The notes beneath the pieces are model-generated. The model did no database searches, was not told the origin of the DNA, and saw only the letters and a list, made by a program, of their open reading frames with translations. The position numbers and the translations under genes were made by a program. Shown here in pieces: positions 33,671 to 42,460 of a DNA stretch of 64,000 nucleotides. Origin of the DNA: Gluconacetobacter takamatsuzukensis (GTDB lineage: Bacteria > Pseudomonadota > Alphaproteobacteria > Acetobacterales > Acetobacteraceae); NCBI RefSeq assembly GCF_014174275.1, contig NZ_JABEQK010000007.1, positions 178,151-242,150 of the forward strand, read 5' to 3'. The stretch's first letter is position 1; each line of letters begins with the position of its first letter.

Positions 33671-36130
33671 ATGAAAAAAGCCGAATGGAAGAAAGCGACC
33701 TTTCTGCTTCGGATGACGGTGGGCAGTTCCCTTCTCTGTTCCACCGCCCTGTTCGGCACCGCAATGGCCGATCCCCGTCCCAGGCATGCGGCGCCCGCGC
33801 AGCAGGGCACGGGCCGGGCCACGCCCGGCAAGGCCGCGCCCGCCCGGGCCACCCAGCGCCCGCAGCCCGCCAGGCGGGCCCCGGCCGCCAGCAATGAAGA
33901 CGTCAACGTCACCGCCTCGCGCAATATCTCGCGCGGCGCGAACGTCGTGGTCGGCCGGCGCATGATGGACCAGTTCACGGCCGGCTCCAGCCCGCTGAAG
34001 ATCCTGGCCCTGACCGCGCCGGGCGTCAGCTTCGGCTCGTCCGATGCGCTGGGCCTCGATACGGCGGCAAGCACCTTCTATGTCCGCGGCTTCAACCAGT
34101 CGCAGCTCGGCGGCACGATCGACAATATCCCCATGGGCGGCTTCGGGTTCCACAACTGGTCCGGCCTCAATATCGACCAGATCGAAATCCAGGAGAACCT
34201 GCAATCCATGTCGGTGTCCCAGGGCGCCGGCGCGGTCGACATGCCCTCGGGCCAGACGCTGGGCGGCGCGCTGACCTTCACCTCGTCCGACCCCAAGGAC
34301 CGCGCGGGCGGCCGGATCGACCAGAGCTTCGGCAGCTATAACGGCTTTCGCACCTATGCCCGCGCCGACAGCGGAATCCTCAATTCCACCGGCACCAAAT
34401 TCTATGTCTCCTTCGCCCGCACGGCACAGGATCTGTGGAAAGGCTACGGCGACCAGCGCGAGGAGCAGGCAAACGTCAAGCTCGTCCAGCCCTATCTGGG
34501 CAATCGCGGCAAGCTGACGGCGGTCTTCGATTATTCCGATTTCACCCAGTACAACTTCCTGACCATGACGAAGAACATGTGGGAGAAGATCGGCCAGGTC
34601 GCCATGTTCAAGCCCAACTACCAGAAGGCGAAGGAATGGGCGATCGCCGCGCAGAACGGCACGGTCCCCGCCTCGGTGCAGGGCATCCTCACGCCCGACG
34701 AAATCGGCAATTTCTTCTGGGACGGCTCGCAGGTGCAGCGCAACTATCTCAGCTCCCTCATCAACGAATACAAACTCTTCGACAATGTCACCTCCACCAC
34801 CGTCGCCTACGGCCATGTGACCAACGGCGATTACGGCGGCACCAACAATTTCCTCACCTCGCCGACATCCGGCGTCCCCATGGCGCTCCAGATGGGCCAC
34901 CCGGACGTCAGGCGCCTGGGCTTCACGCAGAGCTTCCTGATCAAGCTCCGCCAGAACGACATCCAGACCGGCATCTGGTACCAGAACGACCGCTTCAATT
35001 ACCCCACGCGCCTGTATGAAGATGGCGTCGACAGCCCCCACGCCACCCTCAGCGGCTTCAAGGCCAGCCAGGCGACGACATGGTGGGCCGATTCGTTCAA
35101 TACGAACACCTTCCAGTTCTACCTCAAGGATGTCTGGCACATCATGCCGAACATGACGCTGGAGGGCGGCTTCCGGTCCCTGACCCAGACCACCCACGGC
35201 GGCACCACGGTCGACAATACCGAAAAGCTCGCGGCGACATGGGGCACCTACTACGCCCATCCGGTCTCGGGCAGCATGACGGCCTCCAACGCGTTCCTCC
35301 CCCATTTCGCCTTCGATTATTTCTTCCTCGATCATCACGAGCTGTATTGGGACATCGCGGAGAACATGCGGGTCTACGACTACGCCACGCAGACCAGCGG
35401 CGGCACGCCCTGGGGCGGCCTGGGCAATTCCAGCAACGCGGCACAGACCGTCTTCGACGAGAACAAGAACAAGCTCCGGCCCGAGAGAACCTGGAACTAC
35501 GTCGTCGGCTACCGCTACAATTCCAAGATCTTTTCCGGCAGCGTCGATTTCTATCATACCGACTACTACAACCGCCTGGCGGCCGTCAGCACCGGCCCGG
35601 TCAACAACAGCTACAGCGCCTATCTCAATGTCGGGCGCGAGACGATGAACGGCGCCGACGTCATGGCCGTGGTCCGCCCGTTCGAAGGGCTCGAGATCAT
35701 CAACGGCTTCAGCTGGAACGACGCGCAATACCAGTCGCGCAGCGTCCCCTATGGCGGGACGACGATCGACCTGAAGGGAAAACACCAGGTTTTCTATCCA
35801 AAGTTCATGTACAAGGTGAATGTCAGCTACAGCTGGCGCAATGCGAATGTCAGCTTCAACACGTCGTATAACAGCGCCATGGCCATGACCTACACCAACG
35901 ATGTGCACGTCCCGTCATTCTGGACATCGTCCCTGAACGCTTCCTACAATTTCGGAAAGATCGGCCGGGCCCTGAAGAATTTCAAGGCGACGTTCTCGGT
36001 CAGCAACCTGTTCAACCAGAATTATTTCGGCGGCCTGTACGGCACGGCGGCAATGTCGGGCGACGACAACCCCATTCTTTACCAGGCCGCCCCGCGCGAG
36101 TATTTTGGAACGATTTCGGCGGAATTCTGA
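33671..36130 (+). CDS. TonB-dependent receptor of the hydroxyproline/arabinoside locus
   Basis: About 819 aa: signal peptide (ending near GTAMA), Pro/Ala/Arg-rich spacer, TonB-box-like NEDVNVTAS, plug (STFYVRGFNQSQLGGTIDNIPMG ... QGAGAVDMPSGQTLGGALTF), then a large barrel with C-terminal FGTISAEF ending in Phe. Plug and barrel proportions are normal. It heads the operon with the DUF885-like and GH127/146 genes, so a glycosylated peptide or oligosaccharide ligand is proposed. ATG 33671 has AGGA upstream; the frame open to 33425 includes the operators and is rejected. Confidence 0.85.
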   Translation: MKKAEWKKATFLLRMTVGSSLLCSTALFGTAMADPRPRHAAPAQQGTGRATPGKAAPARATQRPQPARRAPAASNEDVNVTASRNISRGANVVVGRRMMDQFTAGSSPLKILALTAPGVSFGSSDALGLDTAASTFYVRGFNQSQLGGTIDNIPMGGFGFHNWSGLNIDQIEIQENLQSMSVSQGAGAVDMPSGQTLGGALTFTSSDPKDRAGGRIDQSFGSYNGFRTYARADSGILNSTGTKFYVSFARTAQDLWKGYGDQREEQANVKLVQPYLGNRGKLTAVFDYSDFTQYNFLTMTKNMWEKIGQVAMFKPNYQKAKEWAIAAQNGTVPASVQGILTPDEIGNFFWDGSQVQRNYLSSLINEYKLFDNVTSTTVAYGHVTNGDYGGTNNFLTSPTSGVPMALQMGHPDVRRLGFTQSFLIKLRQNDIQTGIWYQNDRFNYPTRLYEDGVDSPHATLSGFKASQATTWWADSFNTNTFQFYLKDVWHIMPNMTLEGGFRSLTQTTHGGTTVDNTEKLAATWGTYYAHPVSGSMTASNAFLPHFAFDYFFLDHHELYWDIAENMRVYDYATQTSGGTPWGGLGNSSNAAQTVFDENKNKLRPERTWNYVVGYRYNSKIFSGSVDFYHTDYYNRLAAVSTGPVNNSYSAYLNVGRETMNGADVMAVVRPFEGLEIINGFSWNDAQYQSRSVPYGGTTIDLKGKHQVFYPKFMYKVNVSYSWRNANVSFNTSYNSAMAMTYTNDVHVPSFWTSSLNASYNFGKIGRALKNFKATFSVSNLFNQNYFGGLYGTAAMSGDDNPILYQAAPREYFGTISAEF

Positions 36131-36133
36131 GGC

Positions 36134-37813
36134 ATGACAAGAACCATGAAGACATACCTGCTCGCGGCCCCCCTGTGCGGATACCTGCTCGCGGCCGCCC
36201 TGGCCGCCCCGGCGGCGGCCGACCCGATGCCGGCCGGCGAGGTCGTGTCCCTCTTCGACGAATGGCGCGCTTTCGCCGCCCCGGCGCGCAATGGCGGCGT
36301 GGCGGATTACAGCCCGGCCTCCCTGGCCCGCTGGCAGGCGGGGCTCGACCGGTTCCGCCGCCGCACGGCGGCGGACCAGGCCCGCTATACCGACGTCACC
36401 TCGGCGGTCGACCTCAAGCTGATCATGGCAGAGATCAACGGGCTGGATTTCAACCTGCGGGTCCTGCGCCCCTGGGCCCGCGACCCGTCCTTCTACGCCA
36501 CCGTCTTCGCCGAGGAAAGCGACGTCCCGGCGCACGAGGCCCAGTGGGCCGACCAGATCGACCTGTTCGCATGGTCCTGGCCGCTGGACGACCAGGGTGC
36601 GAAAGACCTGGCCGCGCGCCTGCGCACGGTCGCGCCCCTGCTGGATCGCGCCCGGACCTGGCTGGCAACAGGCAACGCCGCCGACCTGTGGCGCTACGGC
36701 GACCATGCCCTGACCGCGCAGATCAAGGCCCTGTCCGGCCTGCTCGACGGCACGCTGCGGATGCGCACGCATGAAGGCCATGTCCCGGCCAGCCTGGTCG
36801 ACGCCCCGGTCGAAACCCGCCAGGCGGCGCAGGCCGCGCTGGCGGCCACGCAGTCCTTCCGCGACTGGGTACGCAAGCAGGCCCCCGGCAAGACCGGCCC
36901 CTCGGGCATCGGTATCGAAAACTACAATTGGTACATGAAAAACGTCCAGCTCGTGCCCTATGACTGGACCGAGCAGGTGGCCCTGCTGCGGCGCGAGCTG
37001 GCCCGGGCCTGGGCCGGCCTGGCGGAGGAGGAACTCCACAATCGCGGCCTGCCGCCGCTGGAAAAGACCCGCTCGCCGGAAGCCTACGCGGCCTTCGACC
37101 AGGCCCGGCTGACCAGATATATCGATTTCCTGGTCGCGAAGGGCCTGATCGCGGATACGCCCTATAACCGGACGTACTTGCAAGCGCAGAAGATCGGCTA
37201 CGTCCCGCCGGACAAGCGCGATTTCTTCACCAACGTCACGGCGCTCGACCCGGTGCCGCTCTATTCGCACGACATCCACTGGGTGGAACTGGCGCGGATC
37301 GCGCACGACACCAATCCCGACCCGGTGCGCCGGGGCGCGCCGCTGTTCAATATCTACGCCGCCCGGTCGGAAGGCTTCGCCACGGCGTTCGAGGAAATCG
37401 TCATGCGCTCCGGCTTCTATGACGACGAGCCGCGCGGGCGCGAACTGGTCTGGATCATGGCGGCCAACCGCGCGGCCCGCGGTCTCGCGTCCCTCTACGT
37501 CCAGGCCAACAGGATCACCCTGGCCGAGGCGGGCAAGTTCCACGCATCCTGGACGCCGAGGCACTATTCCGACCCCACATCGGCCCTGGTCGGTTTCGAA
37601 CAGCTTCTCTACCTGCGCCAGCCCGGATACGGGACCAGCTACATCACCGGCAAGCTGCTTCTCGACCGCCTGATCGCCGCCCGCGCCCAGGCCACGACCG
37701 GCAGCGTGGAGGCCGTGGTGCCCGAGACGCTCCAGGCGATGTATCGCGCCGGCATCCTGCCCTGGCCTCTGGTGGAGGAATCGCTGGGCGTCACGGGCGA
37801 GGTCGTGCCCTGA
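36134..37813 (+). CDS. Exported DUF885-like protein lacking the HExxH-type motif
   Basis: 559 aa with a signal peptide (MKTYLLAAPLCGYLLAAALAAPAAA). The overall helical pattern and the C-terminal block (ARSEGFATAFEEIVMRSGFYDDEPRGRELVWIMAANRAARGLA) match DUF885 proteins, which are regarded as metallopeptidase-like. The usual HExxPGHH segment is replaced by RIAHDTNPDPVRR, so metal binding and peptidase activity are doubtful. It sits 3 bp after the TonB receptor and 113 bp before the arabinofuranosidase gene. It may process or bind hydroxyproline-rich peptides. Confidence 0.7.
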   Translation: MTRTMKTYLLAAPLCGYLLAAALAAPAAADPMPAGEVVSLFDEWRAFAAPARNGGVADYSPASLARWQAGLDRFRRRTAADQARYTDVTSAVDLKLIMAEINGLDFNLRVLRPWARDPSFYATVFAEESDVPAHEAQWADQIDLFAWSWPLDDQGAKDLAARLRTVAPLLDRARTWLATGNAADLWRYGDHALTAQIKALSGLLDGTLRMRTHEGHVPASLVDAPVETRQAAQAALAATQSFRDWVRKQAPGKTGPSGIGIENYNWYMKNVQLVPYDWTEQVALLRRELARAWAGLAEEELHNRGLPPLEKTRSPEAYAAFDQARLTRYIDFLVAKGLIADTPYNRTYLQAQKIGYVPPDKRDFFTNVTALDPVPLYSHDIHWVELARIAHDTNPDPVRRGAPLFNIYAARSEGFATAFEEIVMRSGFYDDEPRGRELVWIMAANRAARGLASLYVQANRITLAEAGKFHASWTPRHYSDPTSALVGFEQLLYLRQPGYGTSYITGKLLLDRLIAARAQATTGSVEAVVPETLQAMYRAGILPWPLVEESLGVTGEVVP

Positions 37814-37926
37814 TCCTGCCGGGGCGGTCGCGCCGACCGCGCGGCCGCCCCCCACCGTCCAACCCGCCACCCCCCTCATACCCCCCTCCCATCCGGCGCA
37901 ATCATCCCCGCGAAGGATGCAGAACC

Positions 37927-40278
37927 GTGACGCACCGCCCCGCCACCCTCCGTCCCACCACTACCCGGCGACGCCTCCTGCACGCCGCCGCGTCGCTCGG
38001 CATCCCCCTGCCGGCCGGCGCCGCACCGGCCGACGCAACCTGCTCCGCCTTCCCCCGGTCGCAGGTCCGGCTGCTGCCCTCGCCCTATCTGGATGCGCTG
38101 CACACCAACCGGGCCTATCTTCTCTCGCTCGACCCCGACCGCCTGCTGCACGGCTACCACGTCCAGGCCGGCCTACCGCCCAGGGCCCCGCCCTATGGCG
38201 GGTGGGAGGCCGATTCCATCGCCGGCCACACGCTCGGCCACGTTCTCAGCGCACTCAGCCTGCTCCACGCCCAGACCGACGATCCCGACGCCCGCGCCCG
38301 CGTCACGGCCATCGTCGCGGAACTCGCCCGCTGCCAGCACCAGGCCGGCGACGGCTATGTCGGCGCCTTCACCCGCCGCCGCGACGGCCGGATCGAGCCC
38401 GGCCGCCTGATCTTCGAGGAAATCCGGCGCGGCACGATCCGCGCCCGTCCCTTCACCCTCAACGAGGGCTGGGCCCCGCTGTACAACTGGCACAAACTGT
38501 TCGCCGGCCTGCTGGATGCCGAATCCCTGTGCGCCGTCCCGCAGGCCCGCACGGTGGCCGAAGGGCTGGCCGGCTATCTCGACGGCGTCCTGTCCACACT
38601 CGACGATGATAGGATGCAGACCGTCCTGGGCTGCGAATATGGCGGCCTGAACGAGAGCATGGCAGAACTCGCCGCGCGGACCGGCAACCGGCGCTGGGCG
38701 GCCCTTGCGGCCCGCATCGACGACACGCGCACCCTCGGCCCGCTGCAACGCGGCCACGCCGCGCTGGACGGCCAGCACGCCAACACGCTGATCGCCAAGA
38801 CGATCGGGCAGGCCCGCCTGTACGAACTCACCGGCCAGGCCCGCTACCGCACCGCCGCCGAAACGCTGTGGGAGGCCGTGACGCGGCATCATCTCCAGGC
38901 CTGCGGCGGCACGGGCGACCGCGAATATTTCACCGCCCCCGACAGCGCGGCCGCGCATCCCGGCGAGCGCACCTGCGAAACCTGCGCCACCTACAACATG
39001 CTCAAGCTGACATGCCATGTGCATGCCTGGGCGCCGCACGGCCGCCATTTCGACTATTACGAACACGCCCATATCAACCACATCCTCGCCCAGCAGCATC
39101 CGCGCACCGGCATGTTCGCGTACATGATGCCGATGGGCGTCGGCGCGGCGCGCAACTATTCCACGCCGCACGACGATTTCTGGTGCTGCGTCGGCACGGG
39201 GCTGGAAAGCCATGCCCGGCACGGCGAAGCCATCTGGTGGCAGCGCGGCCGGGACGAGCTGGCGATCAATCTCTTCATCCCCTCCAGCCTGGCCTGGCCG
39301 GAACGCCGGGCCCACCTGACGCTGGACACACGCTATCCCCGAGACGGAGAAATCGCCGTCACGGTCGAGCGGATGGGCGACCGCTCCCCGCTGACCATCG
39401 CCCTGCGCCTGCCCGCCTGGTCCGGCGGCCACCGGCTGGCGGTCAACGGCCAGCCGGTCGATGGCACGGCCGACCCCGACGGCTATGTCCGCATCCGCCG
39501 CACCTGGCGGGCCGGCGATCGCCTGGCCTACACGATCGCTCTTCCCCTGCGCGTCGCGGCACCGGCCCGGCAGGGGGACACCGTCTCGTTCCTGCGCGGC
39601 CCGGTCCTGCTCTGCGCCGATCTCGGCCCGGCGCGCGGCGAATTTCCCTATCGGGGCCCGGTGCCCGTCGTGCTGGCGCGCGACCCGTTGCAGGCCGTAC
39701 GCCCGCTGGACCGCGAGGGCCTGCTCTTCCAGGTGCCGGGCGCCGACGGACCATTGCTTCTGCGCCCGTTCACGCCGCAGCACGACCGGCTGAGCGCCCC
39801 GTGCCTGCCCTGCGTGGCCCCCGAAGCCTGGACCGAAGACCGGCGCCAGGTCCTGCAACGGCAGTTCGCGCCGCCCCCGCCCAATGTCCCGCTCCTCGAT
39901 CGGATCGACCCGGACGACCCGGGGTCCCAGGCCCGCCACGCCCTCGCCGGGCGCGGCCTGGCACCGATCCGCCGGCTCGGCCGGCCGGGCTGGGCGGCGG
40001 ACAGCCTGTCGGTGCGGCTGGAAACGCACGGCCGGGCGGCGGACCTCCAGATCGATTATTACGACGACGATGTGTGCCGCCTGTTCCACATCCTGCTCGA
40101 CGGGCAGGTGGTGGCGACCGAGGCGCTGCCCAGGCGCAATCCCGGTGTCTTCGTGACCCGCCGCTACGCGCTGCCCCGGGCGCTGACCCGCCGGGGGCGG
40201 ACGGTCACCATCGCGTTCCAGCCCGCCGGCGAGCGCGGCGTTGGCGATATTTACGGCCTGGCGCTCGTCCCTGCCTGA
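37927..40278 (+). CDS. GH127/GH146-type beta-L-arabinofuranosidase (DUF1680), Tat-exported
   Basis: 783 aa. An RRRLLHAAASLGIPL twin-arginine signal is followed by the DUF1680 catalytic alpha/alpha barrel (about 40-480): NEGWAPLYNWHKLFAGLLDA, GCEYGGLNESMAELA, LDGQHANTLIAK. The zinc site of this family (Glu-x-Cys plus Cys-Cys, one Cys being the nucleophile) is intact: E351-T-C353 and C420-C421. Beta-sandwich C-terminal domains follow. Characterised members release L-arabinose from beta-arabinofuranosyl-hydroxyproline or RG-II. GTG start with AAGGA upstream. The hydroxyproline genes nearby favour the first substrate. Confidence 0.85.
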   Translation: MTHRPATLRPTTTRRRLLHAAASLGIPLPAGAAPADATCSAFPRSQVRLLPSPYLDALHTNRAYLLSLDPDRLLHGYHVQAGLPPRAPPYGGWEADSIAGHTLGHVLSALSLLHAQTDDPDARARVTAIVAELARCQHQAGDGYVGAFTRRRDGRIEPGRLIFEEIRRGTIRARPFTLNEGWAPLYNWHKLFAGLLDAESLCAVPQARTVAEGLAGYLDGVLSTLDDDRMQTVLGCEYGGLNESMAELAARTGNRRWAALAARIDDTRTLGPLQRGHAALDGQHANTLIAKTIGQARLYELTGQARYRTAAETLWEAVTRHHLQACGGTGDREYFTAPDSAAAHPGERTCETCATYNMLKLTCHVHAWAPHGRHFDYYEHAHINHILAQQHPRTGMFAYMMPMGVGAARNYSTPHDDFWCCVGTGLESHARHGEAIWWQRGRDELAINLFIPSSLAWPERRAHLTLDTRYPRDGEIAVTVERMGDRSPLTIALRLPAWSGGHRLAVNGQPVDGTADPDGYVRIRRTWRAGDRLAYTIALPLRVAAPARQGDTVSFLRGPVLLCADLGPARGEFPYRGPVPVVLARDPLQAVRPLDREGLLFQVPGADGPLLLRPFTPQHDRLSAPCLPCVAPEAWTEDRRQVLQRQFAPPPPNVPLLDRIDPDDPGSQARHALAGRGLAPIRRLGRPGWAADSLSVRLETHGRAADLQIDYYDDDVCRLFHILLDGQVVATEALPRRNPGVFVTRRYALPRALTRRGRTVTIAFQPAGERGVGDIYGLALVPA

Positions 40279-40380
40279 GCGGGCAGGGCGCCCAGGTCTG
40301 AATATCATGATAAATTTCAACTATTTAAAGAATAACCTGTAAAATTCCGCGCGACCTTCCCGGGTCGATCCGATTGTGTT

Positions 40381-40398
40381 ACGTATACGATAGACGAA
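40381..40398 (+). promoter_or_regulatory. GntR-type operator, copy before DapA/epimerase operon
   Basis: ACGTATACGATAGACGAA, one mismatch from copy 1, 41 bp before the DapA-family start. The rest of 40279-40438 is AT-rich spacer with no gene. Confidence 0.7.
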
Positions 40399-40438
40399 AT
40401 CGGCGACGATCAGTGCGCCCGAATGGAGAACGAGAATC

Positions 40439-41326
40439 ATGGAATGGACGGGCGTATTTCCGGCGGCGACGACCCAGTTCACCGAGGACCTGTCGATCGA
40501 CATCCCCCAGACGCAGCGGGTGCTCGACGACCTGATCCGTGACGGCGTGCACGGCCTGGTCGTCATGGGGACATGCGGCGAAAACAATTCGCTGGAACCG
40601 GCCGAGAAGATCCAGGTGCTGGAAGCCGCCCGCGAGGTCGTGGCCGGCCGCGTGCCGCTGATCGTCGGCGTTTCGGAACTGACGACCCTCCGCGCGGTCG
40701 CCTTCGCCCGCCAGGCGGAACGGATCGGCGCCGACGGGCTGATGGTGCTGCCGGCGATGGTCTACGTGCCCACTCCGGCCGAACTCGAGCATCATTTCCG
40801 CCTGGTCGGGGGCGCGACCGGGCTGCCGATCATGCTCTACAACAACCCCACGGCCTATCGGGTCGAAATCGGGCTGGACGTCCTGTCGCGCCTCACCGAC
40901 GTCCCGACCATCCAGGCCGTCAAGGAAAGCACGTCCGACACCTGCCGCTATACCGATATCCGCAACGCATTCGGCGATCGCTACGTGATCATGGCGGGGC
41001 TGGACGACGTGGCGCTCGAAGGGCTGGTGCTGGGGGCGGCAGGCTGGATTTCCGGACTGACCAGCGCCTTCCCGCGTGAATCCGTGGCGCTGGTCGCGGC
41101 CCTGGCGGGCGGCGACATGGTGACCGCGCTGCGGATCTATCGCTGGTTCATGCCGCTGCTCCATCTCGACGCCGCGCACGACCTGGTGCAGGCGATCAAG
41201 CTGGCCGAGCAGATCATGGGCCGGGGCAGCGAGCGGGTGCGCCTGCCGCGCCTGAAGCTCGCCGGCGCGCGCCGCGACGCGGTGACCCGCATGGTCGAGC
41301 ATGCAGCCGCCCACCGGCCGATCTGA
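40439..41326 (+). CDS. DapA-family lyase, probable pyrroline-4-hydroxy-2-carboxylate deaminase
   Basis: 295-aa class-I aldolase-like TIM barrel of the dihydrodipicolinate synthase family: GTCGENNSLEPAEK near the phosphate-type loop, catalytic Tyr in MLYNNPTAY (about 131-139) and Schiff-base Lys in AVKEST (about 160-165). In hydroxyproline catabolism a member of this family deaminates and dehydrates pyrroline-4-hydroxy-2-carboxylate to alpha-ketoglutaric semialdehyde. Pairing with the 4-hydroxyproline epimerase gene supports this over lysine biosynthesis. GGAG precedes ATG 40439. Confidence 0.85.
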   Translation: MEWTGVFPAATTQFTEDLSIDIPQTQRVLDDLIRDGVHGLVVMGTCGENNSLEPAEKIQVLEAAREVVAGRVPLIVGVSELTTLRAVAFARQAERIGADGLMVLPAMVYVPTPAELEHHFRLVGGATGLPIMLYNNPTAYRVEIGLDVLSRLTDVPTIQAVKESTSDTCRYTDIRNAFGDRYVIMAGLDDVALEGLVLGAAGWISGLTSAFPRESVALVAALAGGDMVTALRIYRWFMPLLHLDAAHDLVQAIKLAEQIMGRGSERVRLPRLKLAGARRDAVTRMVEHAAAHRPI

Positions 41327-41352
41327 TACCGTCGGCGGTAGGGGAGGCAGGC

Positions 41353-42360
41353 ATGCGGCACACGTTCTTTTGCATCGATGGCCACACGGCTGGCAATCCG
41401 GTCCGCCTGGTCGCGGGCGGCGCCCCGCTGCTGCGCGGCGCCACGATGGGCGAACGCCGCCTGGATTTCCTGGCGCGGTTCGACTGGATCCGGACCGGCC
41501 TGTGTTTCGAGCCGCGCGGCCACAGCATGATGTCCGGTGGCTTCCTCTATCCCCCTTCGCGCGAGGACAGTGACGGGGGCATCCTGTTCATCGAAACCAG
41601 CGGCTGCCTGCCGATGTGCGGCCATGGCACGATCGGCCTCGTCACGTTCGGGCTGGAGCACGGCCTGCTCCACCCGCGCGTGCCCGGCCGGCTGCGTCTC
41701 GAAGTGCCCGCCGGCATGATCGATATCGAATACACCGAAAACCAGGGTCGCGTGACCGGCGTGCGCATCCGCAACGTGCCGGCCTACGTCGCCGCCACCG
41801 GCATCGGGATCGAGGTCCCGGGGCTGGACGCACTGACCGTCGATGTGGCCTATGGCGGCAATTACTACGCGATCGTCGAACCCCAGGGCGCCTATACGGG
41901 GCTGGACGCGCTGGGGGCCCGGCGCATCCTCGAACTCTCCCCCCAGGTGCGCGAGGCCGTGCGCGCCCGGTTCCACCCCGTGCACCCGGCCGATCCGGCG
42001 ATCGAGGGCGTCAGCCATGTCCTGTGGGCCGATCGCGGCCTGACGCGCGCGGGCAGCCGCAACGCCGTGTTCTACGGCGACAACGCGATCGACCGCAGCC
42101 CCTGCGGCACCGGGACGTCCGCCAGGCTAGCGCACCTCCACCACAAGGGCCTGCTGGCGCCGGGCGAACCCTTCGTCCACGAAAGCTATATCCACAGCCG
42201 TTTCATCGGGACGATCGAGTCCGAAACGACGATCCCGTCCCCCGCCGGCCCCATCCCCGCGATCGTCCCGCTTATCGAGGGCTCGGCCATCTCGACGGGT
42301 TTCAATACGATCTGGATCGAGCCGGAAGACCAGTTCCGTCACGGTTTCCAGGTTATCTAG
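41353..42360 (+). CDS. 4-hydroxyproline 2-epimerase (proline racemase family)
   Basis: 335 aa with both catalytic cysteines of epimerases: MCGHGTIG (about residues 88-95) and DRSPCGTGTSARLA (Cys about 251). Trans-3-hydroxyproline dehydratases have Thr or Ser at the second position, so the paired Cys indicates racemisation/epimerisation. It converts trans-4-hydroxy-L-proline to cis-4-hydroxy-D-proline, the substrate of the FAD dehydrogenase in this locus. It follows the DapA-family gene by 26 bp. Confidence 0.87.
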   Translation: MRHTFFCIDGHTAGNPVRLVAGGAPLLRGATMGERRLDFLARFDWIRTGLCFEPRGHSMMSGGFLYPPSREDSDGGILFIETSGCLPMCGHGTIGLVTFGLEHGLLHPRVPGRLRLEVPAGMIDIEYTENQGRVTGVRIRNVPAYVAATGIGIEVPGLDALTVDVAYGGNYYAIVEPQGAYTGLDALGARRILELSPQVREAVRARFHPVHPADPAIEGVSHVLWADRGLTRAGSRNAVFYGDNAIDRSPCGTGTSARLAHLHHKGLLAPGEPFVHESYIHSRFIGTIESETTIPSPAGPIPAIVPLIEGSAISTGFNTIWIEPEDQFRHGFQVI

Positions 42361-42460
42361 CAGGCGGGGGGCCACCCATGATACAAGGGCGGCATGATCC
42401 ACAATCTTCACCTCATACGACCGTCCCAATTCCAACCAGGGAACGGTCACATGAAGGCGA

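Noticed and set aside
33461..35908. 815-aa minus-strand ORF
   Set aside because: Antisense to the TonB receptor; no recognisable domain.
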